From assembly GCA_903897335.1 (NCBI GenBank), contig CAIUAY010000189.1, positions 1 through 32,568 of the forward strand: a stretch of 32,568 nucleotides of DNA. Direction: 5' to 3'. The notes beneath the pieces were generated by a model, which saw nothing but the letters and a program-made list of their open reading frames with translations, made no database searches and had not been told where the DNA came from. Source of the stretch: an uncultured Chromatium sp. GTDB lineage: Bacteria; Pseudomonadota; Gammaproteobacteria; Chromatiales; Chromatiaceae. Shown piece by piece: positions 17,810-28,272 of this stretch (positions within the stretch are counted from its first letter, which is position 1; every line of letters begins with the position of its first letter). A program made the translations under genes and the position numbers.

Positions 17810-18679
17810 TTATCCTCGATTGCCGGATCGCGCACTGCGATCCGTGTGAGCACGGTCAACAGAGTCCGTGCCTGGAGCCCATTTCACGGCAAAACCGTTA
17901 CTGTAACGCAGGTCGACCGCCAACGGCTGACCGGCGGCCTCAAGCTGCGGCGCACTGGCGATGAAACGCGCCAGGCGCTCCTCGACCGCAGTGGTTCCAA
18001 GTCGCAGATCAGTTCCCATGACCAATTTGATGCGCCAATCTCCGCGTGCATCAACCGACAGCGCCTGAATCAGATGCCCCGCCCGCATCAGTTCATCACG
18101 CCACTGCTGGTAGCGTCTGACCACCTCTTTGGCATGTTGGTCATCGCCTTCCAGCACTGGCAGGCCAGCCGGAATTAATCCGGCTCCCGGATGAAAGACC
18201 ACGCCCTCGGCAGTAATGAGCTGATCGGTGTTCCAGCGCGCAATTGGACGACGCTCCTCAATCTGCACCTGCAAACGATCCGGCCACACCCGCCGCAGAC
18301 TGGCGCGACCCACCCAGGGAAGACTCTCGGCTGCTGACTTGAGATCGCCCAGATCCGCCGTCAGGATGCCACCGCGCAAACGCTGGCCGATAATATCTTC
18401 GAGCAGACGCGATGAATGGTGATGAAGCTCTCCAGTTACCTCGATGACGCGGATCGGTAGCAGACGCGGCTCCCAGTATCCGAATGCCCAGACTACCGAT
18501 GCCATCGCCAGCAACAACAGCACGCCCATCACGGCGCGCAGCCGCGCCCACCAGGAACCGGCTGCTCCCTGCAATGACTGAAGTGGAACCGGCACATCTT
18601 TGCGAGCATTACCGGCGCTAGTCGCAACCGGCGCGGCGTCACCGGGCTGATCCTGATCGGAGTCAGCGCACTCAGCCAC
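17810..18679 (-). CDS. ftsQ: Cell division protein FtsQ
   Basis: FtsQ is a bitopic inner-membrane protein that links early and late division proteins through FtsB and FtsL. The 289-residue protein has a cytoplasmic N-terminus of about 45 residues, one membrane helix (about 49-66), a POTRA domain (about 74-145; IRVIEVTGELHHHS and SLPWVGRASLRRVWPDRLQV) and the beta domain, ending in a basic tail. It starts at GTG 18679, which overlaps the ddl stop by 8 bases; no ATG gives a full-length product, so this start is likely real. Confidence 0.95.
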   Translation of the reverse strand: MAECADSDQDQPGDAAPVATSAGNARKDVPVPLQSLQGAAGSWWARLRAVMGVLLLLAMASVVWAFGYWEPRLLPIRVIEVTGELHHHSSRLLEDIIGQRLRGGILTADLGDLKSAAESLPWVGRASLRRVWPDRLQVQIEERRPIARWNTDQLITAEGVVFHPGAGLIPAGLPVLEGDDQHAKEVVRRYQQWRDELMRAGHLIQALSVDARGDWRIKLVMGTDLRLGTTAVEERLARFIASAPQLEAAGQPLAVDLRYSNGFAVKWAPGTDSVDRAHTDRSARSGNRG

Positions 18680-19604
18680 GAACTAGGCTCGTTTCCAGAA
18701 TCTGCCACGCCAGGGTTTCAAAATCGAGTCCGGCAACCCGCGCTGCCATCGGCACCAGACTATGGTCGGTCATCCCCGGCACAGTATTGATTTCCAGCAG
18801 ATACGCACGCCCGTCTGCATCCAGCATCAGATCAACCCGACCCCAGCCACTCGCGCCCACCGCCTCGAAGGCATCCAGCGACAACTGACGCAGGCGTAAT
18901 TCAGTCGCCGCATCCAGTCCGCAAGGACAGTGATAACGGGTGCTGTTGGCCTGGTATTTTGCATCGAAATCATAGAAAGCGTGGGGTGTCTCCAGCCGGA
19001 TCAAGGGCAATGCCGCCTGACCCAGGATGGCACAAGTATATTCGGCTCCCTGAATCCAATGTTCGGCAAGCACCAGGTCATCGAACTTGGCAGCCACTCG
19101 CCAGGCGCGCTCCAGCGCATCGACAGTTTCCACCCGCGCCATGCCAATGCTCGATCCTTCGTGAACCGGCTTGATCATCAGCGGAAAACCGAGCGCCGCC
19201 GCAGCGGGTAGATCCGTCGCCCCGCGCAGCAGAACCGATTCAGCGGTCGGCAGATCACAGCCCGCCCAGGCGAGCTTGCAACGATATTTATCCATTCCGA
19301 GTGCCGAGCCCAGCACCCCGGAACCGGTATAGGGAAGACCAATGGTTTCCAGTGCGCCCTGGATCTGGCCATCCTCGCCACCGCGTCCGTGCAGGATGAT
19401 GAATGCACGGTCATAACCACCGTCATGCAGTTGCGCCAGCACGGTTTCATCCGGGTCGAGCGGATGAGCATCGACCCCTTTCGACAGTAGCGCCGCAAGC
19501 ACCGCACGGCCACTCTTGAGCGAAATCTCACGCTCTGCCGCACGCCCACCCAGCAGCACGGCAACCTTGCCGAAGCGCTCTGCTGTTGCTGCCGTTGTCG
19601 TCAT
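18672..19604 (-). CDS. ddl: D-alanine--D-alanine ligase
   Basis: Ddl joins two D-alanines with ATP to supply the terminal dipeptide added by MurF. The 310-residue length fits DdlB. Motifs include LLGGRAAEREISLKSG near the N-terminus, HGRGGEDG (72-79), IKPVHEGSSIGM (144-155) of the ATP-grasp core, and LEINTVPGMTDHSL near the C-terminus, which carries metal and substrate ligands. It overlaps murB by 4 bases (ATGA at 19601-19604) and ftsQ by 8. Its place in the cluster, between murB and ftsQ, is the standard one. Confidence 0.97.
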   Translation of the reverse strand: MTTTAATAERFGKVAVLLGGRAAEREISLKSGRAVLAALLSKGVDAHPLDPDETVLAQLHDGGYDRAFIILHGRGGEDGQIQGALETIGLPYTGSGVLGSALGMDKYRCKLAWAGCDLPTAESVLLRGATDLPAAAALGFPLMIKPVHEGSSIGMARVETVDALERAWRVAAKFDDLVLAEHWIQGAEYTCAILGQAALPLIRLETPHAFYDFDAKYQANSTRYHCPCGLDAATELRLRQLSLDAFEAVGASGWGRVDLMLDADGRAYLLEINTVPGMTDHSLVPMAARVAGLDFETLAWQILETSLVRG

Positions 19605-20485
19605 GGGAAACCTCCGCCAACACGTCTGACCTCGGGAACCAGACGGATTCCTGTGTGCTGCTCGACGGTGTTTTGCACATGCCTGATCAGCGCGGCAATG
19701 TCCGTCGCCGTCGCTATCCCGGTATTGATGATGAAATTCGCGTGTTTTTCAGACACCTGAGCGCCGCCTATCTGATAACCCTTGAGTCCCAGCGCATCGA
19801 TCAGACGCGCTGCGTGATCGCCGGGCGGATTGCGAAACACCGAACCGCAGCTCGGTAGACCGATCGGCTGTGTTTGTGCACGTCGCTCCAACAGTTCGCG
19901 CATCCGTTCCAGCGCTGCCTTGCCATCGCCCAGCAGCAGTTCCAGTTCGACATCCAGAAACCACTCGCCTGGAGGCCCTGTCACTTCACGGTAGCTCCAA
20001 ACGAAATCCGCAGCCGCCCGTTCACGCACCGTCCCGCGCCGGTCGATGGTCTGCACCCGCCGCACATATGGCCAGGTTTCCCCATCCCAGGCACCCGCAT
20101 TCATCGTCAGGGCACCGCCCAGGGTACCGGGAATGCCCGCTAAAAATTCGACGCCAACCAGATTTAGACGTGCGGCAAACCGTGCAAATTTGGCACAGGG
20201 AACACCAGATTCCGCATAGATCCGGTTGTCGGCGCACTGCTCTAGGCGCGTCAGACAGCCTAGCGTGTGGATGACCGTCCCTGCAAATCCCTGATCATCG
20301 ACCAGCAGGTTGCTCCCCAGTCCCAGCCACAGCAGTGGCTCATCCGGCTCCAGTTGTCCTAGAAAAGCTGCCAGATCAGCGGCATCCGCCGGTCGATAAA
20401 AGCGTCGCGCCAAGCCGCCAACCCGCCAGCTCGTATGCCGGGACAGCGGTTCGTTCAGTCGCAGTTCGCCTCTCAGTGTTGTCAT
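19601..20485 (-). CDS. murB: UDP-N-acetylenolpyruvoylglucosamine reductase
   Basis: MurB reduces UDP-GlcNAc-enolpyruvate to UDP-MurNAc with FAD and NADPH. The 294-residue protein has the FAD-binding GLGSNLLV (55-62) and GIPGTLGGALTMNAGA (117-132), SYRE (Y165, R166), SCGSVFRNP with catalytic S215, and E285 near the C-terminus. The frame is open to 20632, but ATG 20485 (MTTLRGELRLNEP) is chosen because it follows the murC stop by a single base and begins at the conserved N-terminus. It overlaps ddl by 4 bases. Confidence 0.96.
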   Translation of the reverse strand: MTTLRGELRLNEPLSRHTSWRVGGLARRFYRPADAADLAAFLGQLEPDEPLLWLGLGSNLLVDDQGFAGTVIHTLGCLTRLEQCADNRIYAESGVPCAKFARFAARLNLVGVEFLAGIPGTLGGALTMNAGAWDGETWPYVRRVQTIDRRGTVRERAAADFVWSYREVTGPPGEWFLDVELELLLGDGKAALERMRELLERRAQTQPIGLPSCGSVFRNPPGDHAARLIDALGLKGYQIGGAQVSEKHANFIINTGIATATDIAALIRHVQNTVEQHTGIRLVPEVRRVGGGFP

Positions 20486-20486
20486 T

Positions 20487-21938
20487 TCAGTTGTCAGAGA
20501 TTGTTGTCGGGAACGTTTTAGACGCAAGCCGCTCCGGCAGCCGCGCCGCAAGTGCGCCGATGTCGCCCGCACCCGAGACCAGCAGGATGTCGTCATCCAG
20601 CAGCAGGTTGGCCAGCAGTCCAGGCACCTCATCGACGCCCTGCGCGAAAATTGGGTCGATCACGCCGCGCACACGGATCGCACGACTTAGGGCACGTCCA
20701 TCGGCACCGGCGATGGGAGCCTCGCCTGCTGGATAGACATCGCAGAGAATCAGTGCATCGACACTCGATAGCACCGCCACGAAATCCTCGAATTGTTCCT
20801 GAGTGCGACTATAACGATGGGGCTGGAACACCAGCACCAGTCGCCGACCCGGCCAGCCGTCGCGGATTGCAGCCAGGGTTGCGGCGACTTCGCGTGGATG
20901 ATGGCCGTAATCGTCCACCAGCAGCAGTCGGCGACCCTGGGCGTCAGTCAGCGCCGTGGTGACAAAGCGCCGTCCAACCCCTTCAAACCGGGTCAGCGCC
21001 CGTGCGATGGCATCCTCATCGACACCCAGTTCCAGCGCCACCGTGATCGCCGCCAGCGCATTCAGCACATTGTGGCGACCAGGCAGATTGAGCGTGACTG
21101 GCATGGGCTGCTCCAATTCCGCGCCATGCACCAGGAAGGAAGTCCGCATCCCCTCCTGCCGTAGATCGCTTGCCCGCACATCCGCTTCAGGACGGGTGCC
21201 ATAGGTGCGCACCGCACGTGCCATCATGGGCACCAGCGAGCGCAATTCATCGTCATCAATGCAGAGTACCGCCAGACCATAGAAAGGCAGATGGTGCAGG
21301 AATTCCATGAAAGTGCTGCGCAAGCGGTTAAAGTCGTTGCCGTAAGTGCGCATGTGATCGGCATCAATGTTGGTGACGATCGAGATCATGGGTTGAAGAT
21401 AGAGAAAGGAGGCGTCGCTCTCGTCGGCTTCGGCCACCAGATATTTGGTCGTGCCTAGCTTGGCATTGGCACCGGCGCTGTTGAGCCGCCCGCCAATGAC
21501 GAAGGTCGGATCGAGACCGCCCTCGGCGAGGATGCTTGCCACCAGACTGGTCGTGGTGGTCTTGCCATGCGTTCCTGCCACCGCCACGCCGTAATAGAAA
21601 CGCATGAGTTCGGCGAGCATCTCGGCGCGGCGCACAATGGGAATCCGGGCGGCACGGGCACCCTGAATCTCGGGATTAGCCTCGTCGATGGCGGTGGACA
21701 CCACCACGGCATCGGCATCCGCAACCTGTTCGGCGCGGTGTCCAATGAAGATTTCGACGCCCAGTCCACGCAGTCGGCGGGTCGTTTCGCTCTCGCGCTG
21801 ATCTGAACCGGCGACTTCGTAGCCCAGATTCGCCATGAGTTCAGCGATGCCGCTCATGCCCGCGCCACCGATCCCGATGAAGTGCAGACGCCGTACCCGC
21901 CCCATCCGCGCCGCCGAGTGTTGACGATGTGCATTCAT
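20487..21938 (-). CDS. murC: UDP-N-acetylmuramate--L-alanine ligase
   Basis: MurC adds L-alanine to UDP-MurNAc using ATP, the first amino acid of the stem peptide. The 483-residue protein shows the N-terminal Rossmann motif GIGGAGMSG (22-30), the ATP P-loop GTHGKTTTT (122-130), [10 protein letters not shown] and [11 protein letters not shown] in the central domain, and GVGRRF with [10 protein letters not shown] in the C-terminal domain, all typical of MurC. It overlaps murG by 4 bases (ATGA at 21935-21938) and is followed by murB after one base. Confidence 0.98.
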   Translation of the reverse strand: MNAHRQHSAARMGRVRRLHFIGIGGAGMSGIAELMANLGYEVAGSDQRESETTRRLRGLGVEIFIGHRAEQVADADAVVVSTAIDEANPEIQGARAARIPIVRRAEMLAELMRFYYGVAVAGTHGKTTTTSLVASILAEGGLDPTFVIGGRLNSAGANAKLGTTKYLVAEADESDASFLYLQPMISIVTNIDADHMRTYGNDFNRLRSTFMEFLHHLPFYGLAVLCIDDDELRSLVPMMARAVRTYGTRPEADVRASDLRQEGMRTSFLVHGAELEQPMPVTLNLPGRHNVLNALAAITVALELGVDEDAIARALTRFEGVGRRFVTTALTDAQGRRLLLVDDYGHHPREVAATLAAIRDGWPGRRLVLVFQPHRYSRTQEQFEDFVAVLSSVDALILCDVYPAGEAPIAGADGRALSRAIRVRGVIDPIFAQGVDEVPGLLANLLLDDDILLVSGAGDIGALAARLPERLASKTFPTTISDN

Positions 21939-23029
21939 CGGGCGGTGATTCCAGCGTGTGCGAGCGTCAGGCAGGTTGCCGCGATCCGTGCCGCCGCATC
22001 GGGTTTCGCCAATGCGCGGGCGCGTTCGGCCATCGCCAGCAGCATGACATGATCGCCAAGCAGTTCAGTCAGAAGCGCCGTCAGACCCGCAGCAGTGAGG
22101 TCGTGCTGGATGACCAGGCGCGCAGCCCCGGCATCCGCCAGATAGCGGGCATTGCCCGTCTGATGATCATCGACCGCGAAAGGATAGGGCACGAGCACTG
22201 ACGCGACTCCGGCGGCAGCCAGTTCGGAGACCGTCAACGCGCCAGCGCGACAGACCACCAGATCGGCCCAGGCGTAAGCCTCAGCCATGTCGCGGATAAA
22301 GGGTGTGACCTCCGCCGCGACGCCTGCCTCGCGATAGGCATCACGGGCGGCAGCCAGGGTGCGTTCGCCTGCCTGATGCCGCACCTCAGGACGCGCCGCG
22401 ACCGGCATCGCGGACAGCGCGGCAGGCAGCATTCCGTTCAGCGCCTGAGCACCCAGCGAGCCGCCCAGCACCAGCAGGCGCCGTGCGCCGACACGCCCGC
22501 TGAGGCGTTCAGCGGGCGGCGGCAGATCGAGGATGGTCTGACGTACCGGATTACCGGTGGCCAGCGCACGACATCTGTTCGGAAAACTGCCCGGAAAAGC
22601 TTCAAAGACCTGGGTGGCAATGCGCGACAGCCATTGATTGGTCAGGCCGGGGATAACGTTCTGTTCGTGGATCACGAGCGGCAATCCCAGCAGACGCGCC
22701 GCCAGCCCACCCGGCCCCGAAACGAATCCGCCCATGCCGAGCACCAGCGCAGGACGCCGACGACGCAGAATCTGGTGCGCCTGCCAGAGCGATCCTAACA
22801 CCCTAAAGGGTGTCCACAGCCGCTGCACCAGTCGCTTGCCGCGCAGACCCTCAACGCATAACCATTCGATCTCGAAACCGTGCTCAGGAACCAGGTGCGC
22901 TTCCATTCCCTGACGGGTGCCGATCCAGACGATCTGCGCACCATGATTCCGCAGATGCTCGGCCACCGCCAGCGCCGGAAACACATGGCCACCGGTACCA
23001 CCAGCCATGATCGCTATGTACGCACCCAT
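21935..23029 (-). CDS. murG: Lipid II synthase (GlcNAc transferase) MurG
   Basis: MurG transfers GlcNAc from UDP-GlcNAc to lipid I on the inner face of the membrane, giving lipid II. The 364-residue protein has the glycine-rich [17 protein letters not shown] (10-26), [33 protein letters not shown] and the nucleotide-sugar site [15 protein letters not shown] followed by [10 protein letters not shown]. The start at 23029 has a good ribosome site (AAGGGAGA, 5 bases upstream) and overlaps the end of ftsW by 16 bases; a second ATG at 23008 is less likely. Confidence 0.98.
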   Translation of the reverse strand: MGAYIAIMAGGTGGHVFPALAVAEHLRNHGAQIVWIGTRQGMEAHLVPEHGFEIEWLCVEGLRGKRLVQRLWTPFRVLGSLWQAHQILRRRRPALVLGMGGFVSGPGGLAARLLGLPLVIHEQNVIPGLTNQWLSRIATQVFEAFPGSFPNRCRALATGNPVRQTILDLPPPAERLSGRVGARRLLVLGGSLGAQALNGMLPAALSAMPVAARPEVRHQAGERTLAAARDAYREAGVAAEVTPFIRDMAEAYAWADLVVCRAGALTVSELAAAGVASVLVPYPFAVDDHQTGNARYLADAGAARLVIQHDLTAAGLTALLTELLGDHVMLLAMAERARALAKPDAAARIAATCLTLAHAGITAR

Positions 23030-24417
23030 GGAATCTCCCTTGCCGCTCTGTTTTTCGCGCTGGACGATTTACCCTGAGCTGTACCGAAAGCCGGCACTGT
23101 TGGAGATTGCCCCGGAATATCAACCTGTGCACTCAATGCTTTTCGATGGCGTTCAGGACGCGGCACCGCGTTAAAAGGCAGTGGCGCAAATGACCGCCCG
23201 TCAGCATCACCCAGAATGCGCCGCTTGGGTCGATTGTCAGATGCTAGTTGGCGCATGTGGAGATCAATCCGCAACAGGATGGCAATCGCCATGCAGCCCA
23301 CCATGAGACTGTTGCTGCCATAGCTCATGAACGGCAAAGTCAGCCCTTTGGTGGGCAGCATTCCCACATTGACGCCAAGATTGACAAACGCCTGCAAGCC
23401 GAGCCAGAGACCGATTCCTTGCGCGACATACCCCGCAAAGGGCTGTTCTAGCGCATGCGCCCGTACGCCGATGGTAAAGGCGCGCCAGGAGAGAAAGACA
23501 AAAGCAGCGATCAGCGACAGGATGCCAACGAGACCAAATTCCTCACCGATGACAGAAGCCAGAAAGTCGGTATGCGCCTCCGGCAGAAAAAACTGTTTCT
23601 GGATTCCGTTGCCCAGACCCACTCCCAACCACTCGCCGCGTCCGAAAGCAATCAGTGCCTGACTGAGCTGATAGCCTGAATTGAATGGATCTTGCCAGGG
23701 ATCGAGAAAGGAGATGACGCGCGCCATCCGGTAAGGCGACAGGAAGACCAGCGCCACCAGCCCCACGCCCACCACGCCAAATAGCACGGCAAATGGCAGC
23801 AGGCTGACGCCGCCCAGAAACAGCAGACCCATCACGGTTACCAGCATCACCGCCGTGGTTCCAAAATCAGGCTGCATGAGCGTCAGCGCGGCCGCAACCC
23901 CGATCAGAATCATGGGACGGATGAACCCGGAGATCCGATTGGCGACCGCATCAGCATGACGCACCAGATAACCGGCGACATAGATGACGGCGAACAGCTT
24001 GAGGAATTCGGAGGGCTGAAGATTCATTGGTCCCAGCGGAATCCAGCGGGTCGCGCCATTCACCGTGCGTCCGATGCCTGGTACCAACACCAGCACCAGC
24101 ACCAAGATGCTCAGCAGAAACAGCCATGTCCCCGAACGCTCCCAGCGCTCCAGCGGAACACGATAGGCCAGCAGCCCCAGTGCCAGCCCCAGCGCCAGCG
24201 CGATGGCGTGGCGAATCACGTAATAGAAGGGATCGTTGCAGCATTTTTCGGCAATCGACATGGACGCCGAGGACACCATGACAAAACCAAACGCTAAAAG
24301 CCCGATGGCACAGATCAGCAGCGGATAGTCCAGCGCCGGAGCACGCTCGCGCCGACGCTGACCAGGACGGCTGGAGCGCACGGCGGCGGCAGCGCGATTG
24401 CGCTCTGCGCCGATCAT
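23014..24417 (-). CDS. ftsW: Septal peptidoglycan glycosyltransferase FtsW (SEDS family)
   Basis: FtsW polymerises lipid II at the septum together with FtsI. The 467-residue protein has about ten predicted membrane segments and the SEDS signatures TRWIPLGPMNLQPSEFLKL, MQPDFGTT and LGLQAFVNLGVNVGMLPTKG. After the last membrane segment (near residue 390) there is a cytoplasmic tail of some 75 residues rich in R, P and S, longer than in E. coli. It overlaps murD by 4 bases (ATGA at 24414-24417). The extended N-terminus (about 30 residues, arginine-rich) is also cytoplasmic. Confidence 0.97.
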   Translation of the reverse strand: MIGAERNRAAAAVRSSRPGQRRRERAPALDYPLLICAIGLLAFGFVMVSSASMSIAEKCCNDPFYYVIRHAIALALGLALGLLAYRVPLERWERSGTWLFLLSILVLVLVLVPGIGRTVNGATRWIPLGPMNLQPSEFLKLFAVIYVAGYLVRHADAVANRISGFIRPMILIGVAAALTLMQPDFGTTAVMLVTVMGLLFLGGVSLLPFAVLFGVVGVGLVALVFLSPYRMARVISFLDPWQDPFNSGYQLSQALIAFGRGEWLGVGLGNGIQKQFFLPEAHTDFLASVIGEEFGLVGILSLIAAFVFLSWRAFTIGVRAHALEQPFAGYVAQGIGLWLGLQAFVNLGVNVGMLPTKGLTLPFMSYGSNSLMVGCMAIAILLRIDLHMRQLASDNRPKRRILGDADGRSFAPLPFNAVPRPERHRKALSAQVDIPGQSPTVPAFGTAQGKSSSAKNRAAREIPWVRT

Positions 24418-25808
24418 GACAGCCGTCTCCGCACCGCCTCGGCAAAAACCCGACCGCGATGCGCATAGTTGTCGAACATGTCAAAGCTGGCGCATGCCGG
24501 AGACAGCAGCACGCAATCACCCGGACGAGTCAGATCTGCGGCCTGGCGCACCGCATCCGCCATGTCGGCGGCATGACATAGCGGCACGCTCCCGGACAGT
24601 TCGCGTTCGATCAGAGAAGCATCACGTCCGATCAGCACCACCGCCCGCGCCGCCCGTGTCACGGCGGGTCGCAGTGAAGCAAAATCGGCACCCTTGCCCT
24701 CCCCTCCGGCAATCAGCACCGCCCGCCCTGTCGCGCCATCCGGCACTAGACCCTCCAGCGCCGCGACAGTCGCGCCCGGATTGGTTCCCTTGGAATCATC
24801 GTACCAGCGCACCCCATCACGCTCGCCCACCAGTTCACTGCGATGCGCCAAACCTGGAAAGGTTCGCAGCACGGACAGCGCATTGATCAATCCATCATCA
24901 GGCGCGATAGCCGTCCACAACGCCAACGCGGCCAGCGCATTCGCCAGATTATGCCGTCCGGAAAGCGCCACCTCAGATGTCGGCATCAAGGGTGTCGCGC
25001 CACGGCAGAGCCAGCTTTCGCCATCCACGACGCGCAAGCCAAAATCGTCTGCATTCGGCTCGCCCATGGTAAAACCAATCTCGGACGTTCCGGCGTCACG
25101 CGGCATGGCGACAACCCGTGGATCATCACGGTTGACCACGGCAACCCGCGCCCGGCGATAGATGTTGGCCTTGGTCTGTGCATAAGCGGCCAGATTCGGA
25201 TAACGATCCAGATGATCAGCGGCGATGTTCAGCACCACCGCCACGTCCGCTCGCAAGCCTGGCGTGGTCTCCAGTTGAAAGCTCGACAGTTCGATCACGT
25301 AGAGCGCGACATCATCAGCCAGCAGATCAAGCACCGGCTCGCCAAGATTGCCGCCAACCGCCACTGTCTGTCCAGACTGACGAGCCATCAGACCGACCAG
25401 CGTCGTCACCGTGCTCTTGCCATTGGAACCGGTAATGGCGCAGATCGGAGCTTGCGCCGACTGCACAAACAGTTCGACATCACCGATGACTGGTACGCCC
25501 CGTTCCAGTGCCGCCTGGATCAGCGGTTCAGAAACCGGCACCCCTGGACTGACGACCAGTTGCGTAGCCGCTGCGAAGACTTCCGGCTCGAAGCCACCGA
25601 CATAGACCGGCACTTCTGGCAGTTCCTGGCGCAGTGCATCCAGTCCGGGCGGCGTGACACGCGAATCGGTCACGACCACCGACACGCCCTGGGCATGGAG
25701 ATAACGCACACAGGAGAGACCGGTCTTGCCGAGACCAACGATCAGGGTGCTGTTGGGAGCAAGGGGTGATTCCGTGCGGTTCTCCTGTTTTTTTTCGTGG
25801 TTGATCAT
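24414..25808 (-). CDS. murD: UDP-N-acetylmuramoyl-L-alanine--D-glutamate ligase
   Basis: MurD adds D-glutamate to UDP-MurNAc-L-Ala. Numbered from an upstream GTG at 25817, the motifs are LIVGLGKTGLS (25-35), the P-loop GSNGKSTVTTL (130-140), ELSSFQLE and NIAADHLDRY in the central domain, and WYDDSKGTNPGATVAAL in the C-terminal part. Two starts are possible: GTG 25817, overlapping mraY by 4 bases, or ATG 25808 with a good site GGTGAG 6 bases upstream; I prefer the ATG, giving 464 residues. With murC and murF it is one of three Mur ligases here; the third amino-acid ligase, murE, is absent from the cluster. Confidence 0.96.
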   Translation of the reverse strand: MINHEKKQENRTESPLAPNSTLIVGLGKTGLSCVRYLHAQGVSVVVTDSRVTPPGLDALRQELPEVPVYVGGFEPEVFAAATQLVVSPGVPVSEPLIQAALERGVPVIGDVELFVQSAQAPICAITGSNGKSTVTTLVGLMARQSGQTVAVGGNLGEPVLDLLADDVALYVIELSSFQLETTPGLRADVAVVLNIAADHLDRYPNLAAYAQTKANIYRRARVAVVNRDDPRVVAMPRDAGTSEIGFTMGEPNADDFGLRVVDGESWLCRGATPLMPTSEVALSGRHNLANALAALALWTAIAPDDGLINALSVLRTFPGLAHRSELVGERDGVRWYDDSKGTNPGATVAALEGLVPDGATGRAVLIAGGEGKGADFASLRPAVTRAARAVVLIGRDASLIERELSGSVPLCHAADMADAVRQAADLTRPGDCVLLSPACASFDMFDNYAHRGRVFAEAVRRRLS

Positions 25809-25813
25809 GGCGC

Positions 25814-26896
25814 TCACCGAATCTTTAGACTCGCCAGACCGATCAGCACCAGCACCACGGTTATGATCCAGAAACGCACGATGACCCGTGGTTCAGGCCA
25901 GCCTTTGAGTTCAAAGTGATGATGCAGCGGAGCCATCCTAAAGATGCGCTTGCCGGTCAGCTTAAATGAGATGACCTGCATCATCACCGATACCGTTTCC
26001 ATCACGAACACGCCACCCATGATGAACAGCACCAGCTCCTGACGCGCCGCCACGGCGACGACGCCCAGCGCCGCGCCTAACGCCAGGGCACCGACATCGC
26101 CCATAAAAACCTGTGCCGGATAGGCATTGAACCAGAGAAATCCCAGCCCAGCTCCAACCAGCGCCGCGCAGAAGATCACCAGTTCACCGACTTCAGGGAG
26201 ATGCGGGATCAACAGATAATTAGCGATCTGCGCATGACCCGCCGCATAGACAAAGATTGCCAACGCACCCGCGACCAGTACTGTCGGCATGATCGCCAGA
26301 CCATCGAGTCCGTCGGTCAGATTGACCGCGTTGCTGGCACCGACAATCACGAAATAGGTCAGCAGAATGAACCATGGGCCGAGCTGGATTGCCACATTTT
26401 TGGTATAGGGAATCAGCAGCGCGGTTTCAGCCGGTGAGACCGCCGTGGCATAGAGCAGGAAAGCGGCGGCAAATCCGGCGAGTGTCTGCCAGAAATACTT
26501 CCAGCGAGCCGCCAGGCCACGCGGATCACGCATCACCAGCTTTTTATAGTCATCGATCAGTCCGATCACGCCGAAAGCCAGGGTTGTCAGCAGTACGATC
26601 CAGACATAACGGTTCTCCAGATCAGACCACAGGAGCGTACTGATCCCAACAGCCACCAGAATGAGTGCGCCACCCATCGTGGGTGTTCCAGATTTGGAGA
26701 GATGACTTTGTGGGCCATCGTCACGGACGGTCTGTCCGATCTTGAACGCACGCAGACGCCGGATCATGGGACGCCCGATCAGGAGGGCGATCAGCAGGGC
26801 GGTCATGACGCCCAGAATGGCACGCAGCGTCAGGTAGCGGAACACATGGAATCCGCCATACACATCAGACAGCCATTCAGTGAGATAAAGCAACAT
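25814..26896 (-). CDS. mraY: Phospho-MurNAc-pentapeptide transferase (lipid I synthase)
   Basis: MraY moves phospho-MurNAc-pentapeptide from UDP to undecaprenyl phosphate in the inner membrane. The 360-residue protein has about ten membrane segments and the polyprenyl-phosphate transferase motifs KSGTPTMGG (68-76), IDDYKK with D115 and D116, [10 protein letters not shown] with further conserved aspartates, and [14 protein letters not shown] close to the C-terminus. The open frame begins at 26920, but ATG 26896 ([11 protein letters not shown]) matches the family start and lies 2 bases after the murF stop. Confidence 0.97.
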   Translation of the reverse strand: MLLYLTEWLSDVYGGFHVFRYLTLRAILGVMTALLIALLIGRPMIRRLRAFKIGQTVRDDGPQSHLSKSGTPTMGGALILVAVGISTLLWSDLENRYVWIVLLTTLAFGVIGLIDDYKKLVMRDPRGLAARWKYFWQTLAGFAAAFLLYATAVSPAETALLIPYTKNVAIQLGPWFILLTYFVIVGASNAVNLTDGLDGLAIMPTVLVAGALAIFVYAAGHAQIANYLLIPHLPEVGELVIFCAALVGAGLGFLWFNAYPAQVFMGDVGALALGAALGVVAVAARQELVLFIMGGVFVMETVSVMMQVISFKLTGKRIFRMAPLHHHFELKGWPEPRVIVRFWIITVVLVLIGLASLKIR

Positions 26897-26898
26897 TT

Positions 26899-28272
26899 CT
26901 AAAGTCCCATCCCAGCGCACAGCGCATCGACAACCCGTTCCATCCGCGCCAGACGCGACCCCTTCACCAGCAACCGGTCATCCGCATCCAATTCGGCTGG
27001 CAACCAGTCAAGCAGCGCCGACTGATCGGTGAAATGGCGACCACCCGCACCGAATGACTGGCTAGCAGCGGCGCTCAGAGTGCCGACCGTGACCAGTCGG
27101 TTAATCCCGACAGTTCGTGCCATCACGCCAATCTCTTCATGCAGTTGAACGACGTCCGACCCCAGTTCGGCGAGGTCGCCGAGTATCAGCCAGCGCCGAC
27201 CGGGCAACGCGACCAAAACGTCAATAGCTGCCGCGATGGAATCCGGGTTGGCGTTATAGGTGTCGTCAATGATGCCAAGGCTGCCGCAGCGACGCGGACA
27301 CAGACGCCCTTTGACTGGCGACAATCCAGCCAGACCATCGCGGATCGCCGTGTCACCAAGACCGAACGCCAGTGCCGCCGCTGTCGCTGACAAGGCATTG
27401 ATAACGTTGTGATAACCGGCCAGACGCAGCGTCAATGGGATCTCGCGCCCGCTGACACGCGCCACAAAGTCCGTGCGAAAACCTGCTTCATCCCAGACGA
27501 GACAAATGCTCGACGCCTGAGCCATCACATCGGCCTGTGTTGCGGCCGCATCATTGAGTGCAAAGGTCAAGAACCGCCGCCCTGCGGCCAGCTCCTGCCA
27601 CATTCCGAGATAAGGCGAATCGCCAGCAACCAACAACTGACCAGCGGCAGGAAGTCCAAGTGCAATCTCGCCCTTGGCGGCAGCCACGCCAGCAAGACTG
27701 CCGAACCCTTCCAGATGTGCGCGTCCGACATTGGTTATGATCGCCAGATCAGGCCGAGCGATGTCGGTCAGATAGGCGATCTCGCCCGGATGATTCGCAC
27801 CCATTTCCAGCACCAGAAACGCTTCGTCACGCGCTCGCAGCAGTGTTAGCGGCATCCCGATGTCGTTGTTGAGGTTGCCCTGGGTGGCCAGCACCCGACC
27901 CGCCTGTGCCAGAATCGCGGCGATCATTTCCTTGACTGTGGTCTTGCCGTTACTCCCCGTGATGGCAACGACCCGACCCGCAAAACGCTGACGCCAGACT
28001 GCTGCCAGGCGTCCCAGTCCCAGCCGGGTATCCTCGACGATCCACTGTGGCAGGTCGAGCGGCAACGGATGATCGACCAACGCCGCCACCGCACCCGCAG
28101 ACTGTGCGGCAGCGACATAGTCATGACCATCAAAATGCTCGCCACGCAGTGCAACGAAAAGCTGCCCCGCACAGTCGGCGCGTGAATCGGTGCCCACCGA
28201 ACTGAACGCACGATCCTTGCCATGCAGCCGTCCGCCAGTCTTCGCCATGGCCTGCGCCAACGTCCACATCAT
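26899..28272 (-). CDS. murF: UDP-MurNAc-tripeptide--D-Ala-D-Ala ligase
   Basis: MurF adds the D-Ala-D-Ala dipeptide made by Ddl to the UDP-MurNAc tripeptide. The 457-residue protein has the N-terminal [22 protein letters not shown], the P-loop [11 protein letters not shown] (106-116), the MurF-type [14 protein letters not shown] and [13 protein letters not shown], and [10 protein letters not shown] in the C-terminal domain. These motifs separate it from MurE: there is no DNPR diaminopimelate-selectivity motif. It begins inside the ftsI stop (ATGA at 28269-28272), where most related clusters carry murE. Confidence 0.96.
   Translation of the reverse strand: MMWTLAQAMAKTGGRLHGKDRAFSSVGTDSRADCAGQLFVALRGEHFDGHDYVAAAQSAGAVAALVDHPLPLDLPQWIVEDTRLGLGRLAAVWRQRFAGRVVAITGSNGKTTVKEMIAAILAQAGRVLATQGNLNNDIGMPLTLLRARDEAFLVLEMGANHPGEIAYLTDIARPDLAIITNVGRAHLEGFGSLAGVAAAKGEIALGLPAAGQLLVAGDSPYLGMWQELAAGRRFLTFALNDAAATQADVMAQASSICLVWDEAGFRTDFVARVSGREIPLTLRLAGYHNVINALSATAAALAFGLGDTAIRDGLAGLSPVKGRLCPRRCGSLGIIDDTYNANPDSIAAAIDVLVALPGRRWLILGDLAELGSDVVQLHEEIGVMARTVGINRLVTVGTLSAAASQSFGAGGRHFTDQSALLDWLPAELDADDRLLVKGSRLARMERVVDALCAGMGL

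Noticed and set aside
19601-20632. Longer murB with 49 extra N-terminal residues
   Set aside because: The extension lies inside murC, is rich in W, C and R, and matches no MurB; ATG 20485 directly after the murC stop fits the family.
24843-25769. Open frame of 308 codons on the + strand inside murD
   Set aside because: It is antisense to the conserved MurD P-loop and substrate motifs; its composition is that of a complementary frame.
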